A stretch of 64,000 nt of DNA from positions 400,616,557-400,680,556 of the forward strand of contig CM077115.1 of assembly GCA_039619475.1 (NCBI GenBank), given 5' to 3'. The stretch's first letter is position 1. Each line of letters starts with the position of its first letter. Below, piece by piece: positions 1 to 10,560 of this stretch. The stretch is from Icerya purchasi. Lineage: Eukaryota > Arthropoda > Insecta > Hemiptera > Monophlebidae. A model generated the notes under the pieces. That model was not told the DNA's origin. It saw only the letters and a list, made by a program, of their open reading frames with translations, and ran no database searches. The position numbers were made by a program, and so were the translations under genes.

Positions 1-198
1 AGAACCGGGACACGATGACGTAAAATGTACTCAAGCACAGCCCATAGGAGTCCAGAAATATATAAAGCTTATACAATACCATGGCGACAAATGCGGTTAG
101 GCATTGCCCGTAGAGTGTTGAAGCTATTCCGAGTAAAGGATTGACAACTGTAATGAAGCAAGTATGTACACCATCTTGAATTTAGTATAATATCTATA
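1..198. other. unassigned AT-rich sequence
   Basis: No open frame, repeat or RNA gene is recognised here. It may be the decayed 3' UTR of the antisense Jockey relic next to it, but I could not align it convincingly with the 3' UTR of the better copy at 32.6-33.0 kb. Confidence 0.3.
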
Positions 199-381
199 TC
201 ACAGAATAATTTTAGTAATAATTGCTATTAGGTGATAGGCGTCACGGCACCATTTCTTAAGCCTTCGTCTTGGATTACCCGGCAGAGTGCTGTTAATATA
301 CATTCCACTTATGTATTCGGGTTTTTGTTTAATTTTAATTTCTCGATGAGAATCTTTGGTACTGTTCGACGTGCACTGCAC
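199..381 (-). pseudogene. Jockey-type LINE ORF2 C-terminal relic (family delta)
   Basis: A 60-residue open frame on the minus strand contains the segment LPGNPRRRLKKWCRD. This matches the segment LPGVPQRRLRRKWCRD close to the C-terminus of the Jockey-type ORF2 copy at 32.5 kb. In Jockey elements this part lies downstream of the reverse transcriptase palm and thumb and has no known catalytic residues. Only about 35 residues are alignable. The upstream part of the ORF2 is absent, so this is a 5'-truncated or eroded dead copy. The frame is open by chance past the matching segment. The basic stretch could be chance in isolation, but the match over about 15 residues to a neighbour in the same window makes LINE origin likely. 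Confidence 0.6.
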
Positions 382-738
382 TTTAACAAATTGAATATCT
401 AGATCATTATGTAAAGTTAAATTAGAGACATACTTTGGAGCCGACGTGATTGTACGGAGAATGATTGACTATTGGCCGTTGGATCTGTGAGAGATTACTT
501 TTATTCCATATAGTTCAAGTACCTATATATCGGCGTTATGACCGGATTCTAGCGTTTTCTCCGCCCTTTCATATTCTAAAAATTTCAACAAAAAATAAAA
601 TTATTTTTATTGATTATTTAATTGTTTACATACGAATTTCTAATTTGTCACAAGAACCATTCCTAATCGAACAATTTACAATTTACCGTAAAGTGCGCAG
701 AGAAGTATATTCAAATAACATAGAACAAAACAGGTTTG
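382..738. other. unassigned sequence
   Basis: A 95-residue open frame on the plus strand crosses this interval, but it has no recognisable motif and its composition is that of AT-rich noncoding DNA. I see nothing else. Confidence 0.3.
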
Positions 739-908
739 ATATACTTATTTAGTTAAACAAAACGCAGAAATATTAATCGCAGAGTATAATAAATATAATA
801 ATTAAAATAATACCGAGACATGTTTCGGTATCATTTTAATTATCATCATGTTTATTATACTCTGCGATTAATATTTCTGTGTTTTGTTTAACTAAATAAA
901 TAAGTATA
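739..908. repeat. near-perfect spacerless palindrome
   Basis: Two arms of about 80-85 bp are inverted copies of each other. Both contain TATACTTATTT, TTAGTTAAACAAAAC and ATTAATCGCAGAGTATAATA. They meet at the apex ACCGAGACATGTTTCGGT with essentially no loop. Differences are a 4-bp indel, a few substitutions and a small indel near the middle. The transcript would fold to a hairpin of about 170 nt. It is likely a foldback or MITE-type element; I could not identify a transposase or a clear target duplication. Confidence 0.85.
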
Positions 909-1036
909 TTTAACAAATAATTACCAGAAAATCTATGCAAAGAAAATTACAAGATAGTTTCGCTTCTTTCGAGATACAAAGACAGGCTACACCGAGTAGT
1001 CAATCGGTGTAAGTGAAAAAATTTATGGTAAAGTCA

Positions 1037-1266
1037 ATGCCGCCAAAATCGGACTCCAACAAACAACGATTACATGCTTTTGAAGAGTAGTGCTGTTGCA
1101 TGCTCACGATCTCACGCGTGTGTTAGACAAGCATTTAGACGAGTCCAAGAAGAAAGATTCGAAGAGATTAGCGTGGATTAGTCGCGTTTTGAGATTCGAA
1201 GGGCTTCTCACGGACATAATTCTGCACTTGGATCAACGTGAAGGTCGAAACGTTCAAGAAAAATGA
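1037..1266 (+). other. possible relic coding segment, unrecognised
   Basis: An ATG starts a short frame (MPPKSDSNKQRLHAFEE then stop at 1088). A second frame then stays open from about 1090 to the TGA at 1264, giving a charged, Leu-rich stretch with VLDKHLDESKKKDSKR and WISRVLRFEGLLTDI. If one base was lost near 1088 the two would join into a protein segment of about 75 residues with alternating charged and leucine-rich stretches. No domain is recognised. It might be a decayed transposon ORF1 or gag-like protein, a decayed host exon, or chance. The local base composition is less AT-rich than its flanks, which slightly favours former coding. Confidence 0.2.
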
Positions 1267-2798
1267 AAATCTTACGAAGAATTAAAGAGACTGGCACTCG
1301 GGAAAGAGGAAAACCGCAGTGAAAGGGACGAACCCCAGTCGCGTTATATCCTGAAGAAGATAACGACGAGCGACGTTCAATGAAGAAACTCCGTTGAATT
1401 CGCAGTGCGTACAATGGATATTCTGCGATTACGGAACTGTCCCAGCTGTTGTTCCACACCGGCATATACAAAAACTGGATGCAGTATTAACTGATGAACA
1501 TGACGAGCCATAATTTTTTTTTTTTTTTTTTTTCGTTCATTATCGTTGATACATAATAAATTCTTATAATAAAATAAACTTTAATAACAAACAATATAGA
1601 TCAATAAATTAGATAAATACCTATTTAGAAACGTTTTCGGGATAACAGGATGTATTCACCTACAAATAATAAATTCTATTCTAGAGCTATAATCCGGTGA
1701 AAATTCTTTAGTTTGGTAATGTAATAAATTTCGATGTGGTCATATCGTCGTCGTCATTCGGAAAATAATGGGGTTTGGTCTGTGTTGAAGTTGTGCCCGA
1801 AGAATGTAGAACTAAAAAAAGTTACCTTTCGAAGGATTTGCCGCGTATCGTATTTTTTTTTCCTTTTTTCTGTCTCAAAGAAATATCTATTACGTTTTTT
1901 TTCTTCTGAAAAATGATTGAAGTGTTGCGTAAAAGAGTCTCATCGGAATATACCCTCGGGGAGAATTTATTTGAATACACCATTTCGATATTTCTTAAAT
2001 TTCTTGACTTCTTGACGTAACGCTATTTTCAAGAGATGTATTGTATGTACAAAAGACTAATTCATTATTATTTGCGAGGAAAACCATTCCGTTTCTAATC
2101 TCGTTGTAGGTACACATGCTCAGCGCGTTGTAACTATATTGTAACTGAGAGAGCTGTCGTTCACAACTAGTGTATTATCGGATTTTTTTTCTTTTTTTTC
2201 TTTTTTTTTTGTTGTTGTACCCAAACGACGAAAAAAGTTATGGAATACAAATAACTGAAAAATAGCGAGATTTGGGCACGATTTTCATCGAGAATTGTAT
2301 GAAATATTGGAAAGATTTCTCTTCTCGTCTTGCCCCGTCACTAAGTAAAAAAATCAGCGATTGTAGCAAGTAGAAAAAGCGATTGATAATGCGCCATCGC
2401 TCGTCTATACTCTTTTAGCCACCCTCCCGCTGCTACGACATTATTTATTGAAATGAACCTCCTAACGATTGGATGAGATGCTGTAAAAGAAAAAAACAAT
2501 TCGTAACAAAGTTTGTTACGGCTTGCGGATCTACGCAACAACGTATTTCGGCTAATAAATATAACAATTTCTAAACGAACCGTTTAAATTAGAAAATTTT
2601 GCCTTCTCTAGATTTCTACCGTTTTATTATTAGAGCTCTCCACAGTCATGACGCTGCGATATAATCGATTAAAAAACATCAACTATTAAGTAAAGTTATC
2701 ATCAATGTTTTGATTACTAGTAATAAATAGAAAAAGAAACACTTTGGCGTTATTAATAAGCCCCCCATGATTATGAATCTCGTTGATATGCGAAACTA
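1267..2798. other. unassigned sequence
   Basis: Contains only poly-T runs (about 1517-1533, 2186-2210) and short frames without motifs. No gene, RNA or repeat family is recognised. Confidence 0.3.
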
Positions 2799-2915
2799 GT
2801 AATTTTTATAATTTTTATAATTTTTATAATTTTTATAATTTTTGTAATTTTTATAATTTTTATAATTTTTATAATTTTTGTAATTTTTATAATTTTTATA
2901 ATTTTTATAATTTAT
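2799..2915. repeat. minisatellite, 10-bp unit TAATTTTTAT
   Basis: About twelve head-to-tail copies of the decamer TAATTTTTAT. Two units carry TTTTTGTAAT instead of TTTTTATAAT, and these variants lie about five units apart, suggesting a five-unit block was itself duplicated. Confidence 0.9.
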
Positions 2916-4900
2916 TATTTATTGTGAATTTTTTTTTGTTTTCGTAAAAAAGTGTTTTTTCAATTTATTATTAATTTTAGACATCGACTACTATTGCCAT
3001 TTTAAAGAAGCGACCCCCTCTTGCAAGAATTTTTAAATAACAACTTTAACATTCTCCGCTTTGGAAACGAAGACACGAAGCCTTTCCGGTCGCCGGCGTT
3101 CCATTAATTTCACCTTGTCGAAAGGTCTAAAACCGTACGTTATTAATTCCGAATTTTTATCCCTATTAATCACCATATTCATTAACCTTTGCCAGCGACC
3201 GGTGTCAAGCCATTCATTAATCACGTTCAAAAATTTTACACCATTCTAATCGGTTTTGGTGTCTGTGGTTTCTTCGACGATTCCAACTTCGTATGCATTT
3301 CCCGTCAAACAGCGTTAGTGTTTGGCAATGCGGTTAGCGATTTGTCTCGTTTACCAGCTGAAACAGAAATCGCGAACAAATAACAGGCCAGTTGTAAAAT
3401 GCGCCGTGAAGTGATTTTCAGGAGCTCCACCATTGCTCGAAAAAAAGAAATAAATAAACTTACCGAGACTTATTTGCAACGAGAAATGATTTCCGCGCAA
3501 AAGGCTTCTCATTAATAATTTTTCATTAGCGTGGAAAGTTGCTACTTTTTAAGATCACCAAAACAAGAGACCATTAAAATTTGCCGAAAAATGTTACATC
3601 TCAGTGAAGAAGCCGATCACATTGATGGAGACTGCATTGCCGGTGAAAAATGTGAACCCTTAATTAAAACGAATTAAATAGGTCCAATTTTTATATTCAA
3701 GACGTTACGGGTGGGGGGGGGGGGGGGGTCAAAAACGAAAGGTCAATTTTTAGGGACACAAATTATAGTAAAATATAACCCGAAACATGTAAAATACCTT
3801 TTTTTTTTTTCTTCTTCTTTGACTCTCGTCAACTTTGGACATTATTTTATATTTGCGAGCCCATGTTTATGCTTATCATTCAGTGTGAAATTCCCTATTC
3901 GACGGCGATAAGAGTTTACTGCTCAATAAACCACTTTTAACACAGTAGCTGACAAAACAGAACCTTGGTCAATCTTAACTGCGCAATCTTGGACGATGTT
4001 TCTTTATGGTATTACACTTTTTAATGCGAAATGTAGTACATAATTTTCAGAGCTATTACGCGCTTCTGTTGAAATTTCAAATATCACAGCGTGCTATTAA
4101 GCTGTAAGTTAGATGAAAATATTTTCCGCTTGATCGTCCGTGTTATTTAATAAAGATACAATTAAATTAACATGCTTAAAAGTGAACAGTAGATAAAATT
4201 ATGGCCTAGTAATGTTTTCTGATTGAATTATCCTCTGTCATTAGTGACCCTAGTAAGGGGACATAAAAATTAGTAATATACATATATCTGAATATCTGAA
4301 TGAGATGATTTACTTATTATTTATCATGCGCTAATTAAGAAATACCGAATTAGGAAAGGTGAATGTCCATACTGAATCTGAAAGGAACTTGAAGATTCAG
4401 ACACACCGAACACATTTTGCGTTTACTAGTATTTTTTGGTTTTTTTTTTTTCCGATCAAAGATAAATTCGAGTCTCACGAAATAAACCAAAAAAAAAATA
4501 AATAAATAAATAAATAAAGAATAAAACACTACTCGCACAAATTTCGGGTGCATAAATCCGTATTAATACAGAAAAATCAAATTATTAAAAATGAAAACAA
4601 AAATAAGTCGACATAATCACATTTAAAGTCGACGAGAAACCGAATAATATATGGCTGTAAACTATGAAAAATGTAATAAGACTTAATATTTCATTTTGTC
4701 TTTTTTTTTAGCGCTGAGATATAAACGTATATTGTTGCATAGTCATTAATCCGTATGTTAATTTGCATTATTACTGAAGGAGCAAAATACGAAATATGTT
4801 GGTTATGTGTGAGCACTTGTCTTTCCTTTTCATCTCAAACCTTTCATCCAGCTGAGCATAAATATAAATAAGATTACCTGTCAAGTATGACTCCACTAGT
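2916..4900. other. unassigned sequence with G-run
   Basis: Sequence between about 3040 and 3400 is less AT-rich and has overlapping open frames on both strands (for example 3033-3230 minus, 3061-3249 plus), none with a recognisable motif. A guanine run interrupted by one T lies at about 3709-3728. Short A/T homopolymers occur at 3798-3811, 4439-4451 and 4487-4516. No gene is recognised. Confidence 0.3.
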
Positions 4901-4939
4901 ACCGGGGAATAAACGTAATTGTATGAACACTATAGTGAT

Positions 4940-5640
4940 ATCAAAAAAATGGATTGATAATATAAACAGCGTATTAAACCTAAACAATTCACTAAAAATT
5001 AACACCGAATTATTCCATGTGTTGCACTTAAACGTATAGAACTATTAGTCGTAATTGGGATGAATTTTTATAAGTTACATTCACAAGATTAAGCGTTATT
5101 GTATTACCGAAAATAAATATAACAGAGAATGAATTAAATTTATATAATATAGCAGGCAGTTCACGAGCGTTTGACTTCAAGGACCATATATCTCACTGGG
5201 GAATACACTTAAGTTTGTAGCTAATGAATTTAAATGCAATATTCAGAAAGTAAATAATAAGCCAAGTATGGATCTGTTGATGGTGTTGATATAGATGTGT
5301 GAAAAAATAATTCTTTACGTTTAATTGATATATATATCGAACACCGAGTAAAAATGTCGGAAAATTCATAAAAGAAACCGCAACATTTTCAAAAAAAATC
5401 AAAAAAACAGAGATAATTTCCTGATTTGCGGTGATTTTAATATTGACATATTGCTTCATAATGCGCAGGCGGAGAACTTTTTAAATGTAATTTAGGGGGC
5501 TGGAGGAGTAAAGTTAATAAGTGGAATTACAAGGATAGATAGAAATACTTAGTAGTCCTACATAGATAACATATTTATGAAGTATAAAACAAATGAAATT
5601 ACTTCGGCAATAATTAATACGAAAATATCTGATGATCTGC
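4940..5640 (+). pseudogene. AP-endonuclease-like domain relic of LINE alpha
   Basis: Pieces of the apurinic-type endonuclease of non-LTR elements can be followed across three frames. LLHLNV followed by an NWDEF-like stretch near 5020-5060 marks the N-terminal strand. YRTPSKNVGKFIKE near 5335-5370 matches the family's YRPPS motif. LICGDFNIDILLHN at about 5424-5462 is the catalytic GDFN motif, with Asp and Asn retained. A YIDNIF element lies near 5560-5575. In intact elements this domain nicks the target DNA to prime reverse transcription. Here it has several frameshifts and stop codons and cannot be functional. The same GDFN block is present at the right edge of the window on the minus strand. 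Confidence 0.8.
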
Positions 5641-5776
5641 TGCGCATTTAGTATCTTGAATCGGAAAATTCGACATTTAAAAAATTCTCTGAAATATTTT
5701 TTTGATGAAAAAAATCTTCACAATAAAATTTTCAAGTATAACTGGAGCGAGGTGAGTAACATTACAAAGGCAGGAG

Positions 5777-5807
<31 letters not shown>

Positions 5808-6904
5808 CACATACAGTCAGTTTTTAAAAAAATATATAAAGAATGTAAATTTGAAGTAAGCGAGGGTAAAAATGTAAATAAATATAATCTTAAAAATGAA
5901 CGGATGAATTCAAAAATAATCAATTTCATGAAAATTAGAAATCAGTACTTCAAACTTAGTATAGGATACTTCTAAAAACCTATTCGGAGAATATCGAAAT
6001 ATAGTTAAAATAGGGAATGCTAAACAGAAGTATTATCAAAGTCAAATTAGCGAACATTGATAGCAAAAAAGAAAAGAACATGGTGTATAATCAATAATAT
6101 TGTTAATAAGTAAACACAAAACAATAATAGACGGTTTGGTTATAAAACATTTTGAAAACACTGCAATCTGAACAATTTAGTGAATACTTTATACGTTCGG
6201 TAGAAGAGCATAGGCACACAAATATGACATTCAGTTACTGGATAATAACTTCAATAGTTTTACTTTTTCCTTTTTTTTTTTTCATTCCACCTGCGAATAA
6301 ATCCCAAATAGAAATAACGATCTAAAAGTATATAAGGCTCCCCTGGATGGGACGAAATTAGTGTAAAAGATAATAAACAAACTCGAATATTTTTACTCCT
6401 ATTTTAACTAACATTCGATCGAGAAAGGAAGCGAGCATTCCAAACAAATGGGCTCAAAAGAGGTAATTATTATAAAGACAATCTATAAAAAAAAAAAGGG
6501 GTGCAAAATCAATGTGAAAATTAGCGCCCAATAACAATAATATCTGTAGTAGTTAAAATATTAGAACACTACGTTGATAAACATTTAAGAAATTATATGG
6601 AAAAAAAGCAATCTGCTCTATGAAAATCAACGCGGATTTTTTAGTTGACCATGATCTACTAATTAATGATTTAGAAAATCTGGGTATTTTAAATAATCAA
6701 CTAATTTGGTTTAATAATTATATAAAAAATAGGAAAAGCATAGTAAAAGTCGCAGACAGTAATAGTAATGAAAAAGATATTCAATATAGGGTAGGTCAGG
6801 GAACTATACCGGTTCCTATCCTTTTTCTTATATACATTAGCTCATTGTACAGGCATATTAAAAATGCAAAGTTATATGTTTTTGCTGGTGATATTACCCC
6901 CTGT
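5641..6904 (+). pseudogene. reverse transcriptase relic of LINE alpha, palm deletion and FADD to FAGD
   Basis: The linker starts with CCAFSILNRKIRHLKNSL, almost identical to the antisense copy at 63.6-63.7 kb. Near 6640 the sequence jumps directly from a GF segment to LVDHDLLINDLENLGI. The antisense copy has the DLSKAFD motif and about 45 more residues in between, so this copy has lost RT motif A with its catalytic aspartate by an internal deletion. Motif B is eroded (YRVGQGTIPVPILFLIYI). The active-site FADD motif reads FAGD at about 6880, a loss of the first catalytic aspartate. The enzyme is dead on three counts: deletion, catalytic substitution and frameshifts. Confidence 0.85.
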
Positions 6905-7140
6905 TGAACATAAAAAGTTGGAGGTTGTGGAAAAATTATTGCAAGAGGATATAGGTCATTTTAGTAAATGAGCACGTGATAGGGATGCGTAAATGTAAAT
7001 AAATCTAAATTATTACATATTTGGAATAGTAAGAAACATAAGATACACGACAATCACGAATGCTTACACAAACTTCATGAAACTAATAACACTCTTTTAT
7101 GGTCCATCTTTAGAAAACGTGGAAGATTATAAATATTTAG

Positions 7141-7208
<68 letters not shown>

Positions 7209-7640
7209 CCTTGAATTGAAAAAAGCACGTTCAAGATTTAAATTCGAAAATAAATCAGTCAATTCCAGCTTTATATAAATAAAAGCAGGTGCTATCATAT
7301 GACTATGATGCAATAAAAATGTCTAGAATTCTATATGGAATCCAAATATGAGGAGAGGCTAAGAAAACGGAAATGAATAAAATAGGTAAAATTCAGAAAA
7401 GGTGTATGAAACTTACATTACACCCTACTGGAAGCAAATCAACTTTAAATCAATTATGTGTGGAAGGAAAACAATGAAATATTTCCCAATACATACTATT
7501 ACTTATTATACATTACTTGAATTTAATAGCGACAATATGAAGTTACCATCCAGGCAAAAAACTCGAATAACAAGAAAACGGAGCAATACATTACATTCAT
7601 CCTAGAGCGACAAATCTCCGAATTGATAGGTGATACGCAG
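6905..7640 (+). pseudogene. RT C-terminal region of LINE alpha, split by (TA)n
   Basis: Downstream of the FAGD motif, translations in several frames follow the antisense copy through the Lys/Asn-rich thumb to a YKYLG segment at about 7125-7145. There the coding sequence for a GVYIN-like stretch has become a TA microsatellite of about 60 bp, after which LNW-KK and QVQDL-like residues resume. Further on, MSRILYGIQI and KKTEMNKIGKIQKRC (about 7320-7410) match SKILYGIQIWGEAKK on the minus strand at 60.6-60.7 kb. There is no RNase H. This region has no catalytic role of its own and is heavily frameshifted. Confidence 0.75.
7142..7204. repeat. (TA)n microsatellite inside LINE alpha coding region
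   Basis: About 31 uninterrupted TA units. The other alpha copy has only TATATA at the equivalent place (about 60850-60860, minus strand), so the array expanded after insertion of this copy. Confidence 0.95.
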
Positions 7641-8157
7641 CTTTAATTAAATTAATGAGTAACATCTCCAGTCATATTTTAAACGAAAATAGAATTGACT
7701 TATGAAAAAAACAAAAGTAGGGAACTGGCTGAAAGAATGGTGCAAAAATTAAAAATCCAAGCTACTTCACGAATTATTCCATTTCTTTGGCTCATTTGTT
7801 CAATTTTTTTGATTATATACTTCCTTCTTTATTCTTTCGCGTCGTTCCTTTTTCGTTACTTTTCTGCTTGTACTTCTTAAAGAAGATCATGTACGCGAAT
7901 TTGAATATATAAGCTATCTTTTTATGTATTTGTATATAGATGCGTTTCCGTTGTGAGTGTATGTACGCGCATGTTTTTATATTTATCTAGACATACATTA
8001 ATTTAGGTTTACTTCTTTTCGATTTATATAAAGAAACCATGAATAAGTTTGTAATGTGTTCAATTTAAGAAAAAACGATAATAAGAGTATCACGAAACGG
8101 GCATATTTGCTCTGTGTGTGACCCACAATTTATTTATTTATAAAAAAAAAAAAAAAA

Positions 8158-8881
8158 CTTCGCCTGTAAAAGTATTATTAGAATGTTCTAATTTTTAAGA
8201 TGTTTTTAGTTGCATGATTACAACTCTTTATTTTATTATTTCTATTGATTAATAAGCAAACATGATGTATATATGCAGGCTATACGTAAATTCATCGCAA
8301 AATCTCTATCGGCAATTCTGCGATAATTTAAAATTATTAGTGTATCATTTTTTCGGTCTCTTGGAGGTTTTTCAACGAGATCAATTAAATGAATAAAGCT
8401 AATAATGGAAATAAACACAAACCTTAAGGAAGCTTTTAAATTTATTAAATGATTATTTGCACAGTGTTCTTATGAAACTGCATTAAAATCCATTGAAATT
8501 CGCTGAACACTATTCTAGCCGAGAACAACTTTAAATATTAACCCTTCCGAGTCCACACTACATTTAAAACAAGCTTTCAAATGCTCTTCTGTAAATCAGT
8601 GCACGCCGAAATTAGTCCATTTCTTATACTCGTATCGTAGTGGATTTTTTTTTTCTTAATTTTTCCATTTCTAAAAATAATCGCTGCTCTTCTATACGTT
8701 CTACGCTTCTAATAAAGAGCGCTCGCGGATCGTTATCTTTTTCTTCGCTGATTTCCGTGAAAATGCTGAAAAAAAAAAAGGAAGCAATGAAGTTCGGTAA
8801 AAGGCGACTGAGATGAAAACGTATTTTGTAGCGATATCTATTGTGGCGCGATTAGCGAGGCAGTGTTGTTTCGTTCATGTA
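8158..8881. other. unassigned sequence
   Basis: Right flank of LINE alpha. A possible piggyBac-like terminus, TTAACCCTTCCGAG, lies at about 8539, but no partner end or transposase is visible. Nothing else is recognised. Confidence 0.25.
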
Positions 8882-8913
8882 GAATCCGGTTCGAATCCGG
8901 TTCGAATCCGGTT
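8882..8913. repeat. three tandem copies of GAATCCGGTTC with B-box core
   Basis: The 11-bp unit GAATCCGGTTC is repeated nearly three times. The array therefore contains GGTTCGAATCC twice, which equals the RNA polymerase III B-box consensus of tRNA genes. No A box or cloverleaf is visible just upstream, so this is not called a tRNA gene. Confidence 0.8.
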
Positions 8914-9559
8914 ATCCCACGCTGAAACCATAAAAAAGTTCCACTTGCGCTAGGCTAACGTTCATAGTTGACGAACCATGGGAAAAACACATTAATTAAT
9001 TTAAAAAGTTATTTTTACTCTGAGCGCGAATTCGACATAGAGCATTGGCAGAAGTTGATCGTGAGAACTTGTCTACCTACATTCGTTTTGAAATATAATG
9101 TGGATCGCTTTGAAAATTACTGCTGCTTTCTGGACTGTTTGATTTTCATCGGAAGCTTTGGCTTTTCGGTACAAGGTTACGTTTCTTTAACTTAACGATT
9201 GTCTCCATACAGCGTAGTGCCGTCAACTAACTTGTAAGTATTCAGGAAGGAATGAATTATTTCCTTTCAGCACAAACGAAATACAAAAATACATGTGCTA
9301 CAGAAATAGCGCAGCGAAAAGAAACTGAAACACACAAACTACCTTCAAAAAAATGTTCAACAATCATCGCGAATAGGAAGAATACAAATACAAAAGGGAC
9401 ATCATATTACGAACGTGCAATATTTTAAACCTAAAATTTCATATGCTCTACTTAATTATATTGGAGCGGATAAACAAAAAAATAAAAATAGAAAAAAGTG
9501 AACACAGCAAGGTTATGATATTAGAAATATAGGACTCTATAAAAACAATAAAATAAGTA
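8914..9559. other. unassigned sequence
   Basis: A 75-residue frame at 8968-9195 has no recognisable motif. Nothing else is seen. Confidence 0.25.
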
Positions 9560-9716
9560 ACCTCAACAAACATGGCGACAACTTACAAATAAATATGCTG
9601 TGCAATATGTGTTAAATACACTACCGGAACATATTATCGCCAAACGGAAAACAACTAAATTAGAATTTAAAAAATGGTTTACAAAAAAAAAAAAAAGTCT
9701 AAAATTAAATAATCAT
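9560..9716 (+). pseudogene. possible LINE ORF2 C-terminal relic
   Basis: A short frame reads YVLNTLPEHIIAKRK then KLEFKKWFTKKKK. The pattern 'N-LP-I----FK--LK-WL' is typical of the extreme C-terminus of CR1- and Jockey-type reverse transcriptase ORFs. The segment runs into an A-rich stretch and is followed directly by a SINE copy. It is too short to assign to a family and could be coincidental in AT-rich DNA. Confidence 0.35.
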
Positions 9717-9957
9717 GGTTCTTCTAGTGGTTACTCGGCTACTAAATCAGAGGACTCGTTCCGGATCCGAATCGCTGTCAGGTATTAATCTGAATATTGG
9801 TTACCCTGGAGAAATCTGGGAAAGTAAAGGCGGATCCTAAGTAGAAAGGAACTGGCCGCAGAATTCTCATCAAATTCATTAGGCTTAGTACAATATGAAA
9901 AACTAAACTTCACAATTCCCGACGCCCTGCTGCGGGTATGAGACTTACTTTACTTTT
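9717..9957 (+). mobile_element. tRNA-derived SINE, decayed copy
   Basis: Aligns along its length with the best SINE copy at 13.7 kb: CTAGTGGTTA, GGCTACTAAATCAGAGG, the GATCCGAATCGCT segment, AGTAAAGGCGGATCC, AAGTAGAAAGGAACTGGC, TTAGGCTTAGTACA, CTTCACAATTCCCGACGCC, then ACTTACTTTACTTTTA at the end. The first part of the head (A-box side) is damaged and the B-box region is missing about 20 bp. A pol III-transcribed head and a LINE-borrowed tail are assumed from family features. Confidence 0.85.
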
Positions 9958-10320
9958 ACCGCTCATCGAGTTTAGGCTAAGTTATCAAATAACGATATGT
10001 AATGGAAATAGGGAGAGTACATGGATTGAAATGAGAAAATTATCTTTATTTAAATTATATGCTTAGTGTGTGAGTGGGAATAGTTTATTGATATGAAAGT
10101 TCATTCATACATATATATATATATATGTATATATATAAAAAGAATCGCTGATAACTGTGTATGTCTTGCATTCGTTAGTTATGGTATTTATTGTATATAT
10201 TAACTAATAAAGAACAGAGACATGTGTTAATTTGTAGAACCCTACCAACAAGCTGCATGGCTTGGCGGGATCCTCGAATGTAATGCATACGCATAAAAAA
10301 GAAAAAAAAAAAGAAAAACT
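9958..10320. other. unassigned sequence with short TA array
   Basis: An interrupted TA microsatellite lies at about 10110-10136. Nothing else is recognised. Confidence 0.3.
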
Positions 10321-10560
10321 TTTCAAAAATATCGAGAGAAGAAAAATGACGACATATCTCGGTCATATCTTAAGAGGAGCAACATTCCAAGATTAATACT
10401 ACACGGTGTAGAATCGTCGGGAAAAGATCGGCTGCTGGAAGAAGATATTGGTGGATAAAAAACATTAAAAAAGTGGAGTAACATCAACGATATTAGTTCA
10501 CTCTTTAAGGTAGCGTTTTTGGCACCCAAAAGAGAAGAAGAAGTGTTGCTAAATCGAAAT
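10321..10560 (+). pseudogene. RTE-type LINE C-terminal relic
   Basis: Translating in shifting frames gives YLGHILRGATF, then AAGRRYWWIKNIKKW and NINDISSLFKVAFL. The pattern 'YLGH-LR ... GRRR--W--N---W ... -LF--A' is characteristic of the C-terminal tail of RTE/Bov-B-like reverse transcriptase ORFs. This tail is commonly annotated in insects inside craniofacial-development-protein-2-like models. At least two frameshifts and one stop separate the segments, and the RT domain itself is absent. A second relic with the same motif is on the minus strand at 52.8-53.0 kb. Confidence 0.6.

Larger units (their letters stand above)
4901..8157 (+). mobile_element. LINE family alpha, + copy, 5'-truncated, with 3' UTR and poly(A)
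   Basis: A degenerate non-LTR retrotransposon. Order: endonuclease relic (about 4960-5560), linker, reverse transcriptase relic (about 6300-6910), RT C-terminus with a microsatellite expansion (7142-7204), C-terminal tail to about 7620, 3' UTR and poly(A) at 8142-8157. The 3' end is set by the antisense copy at the right of the window. The two share a stretch beginning CATGAATAA and containing GTAATGTGT and CGATAATAAGAGT, then a GAC-rich stretch leading into the A-tail. The 5' boundary is only approximate. No RNase H is seen, which fits Jockey/CR1-type elements. All frames are broken. Confidence 0.85.

Noticed and set aside
5193..5459. 88-codon minus-strand frame
   Set aside because: It is antisense to the alpha endonuclease domain (GDFN motif on the plus strand).
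8536..8550. TTAACCCTTCC as a piggyBac terminus
   Set aside because: There is no partner end or transposase within several kb; four to seven matching bases are expected by chance.
8882..8913. A tRNA gene at the GGTTCGAATCC array
   Set aside because: There is no acceptor stem, A box or anticodon arm in the 70 bp upstream; the motif is tandemly repeated.
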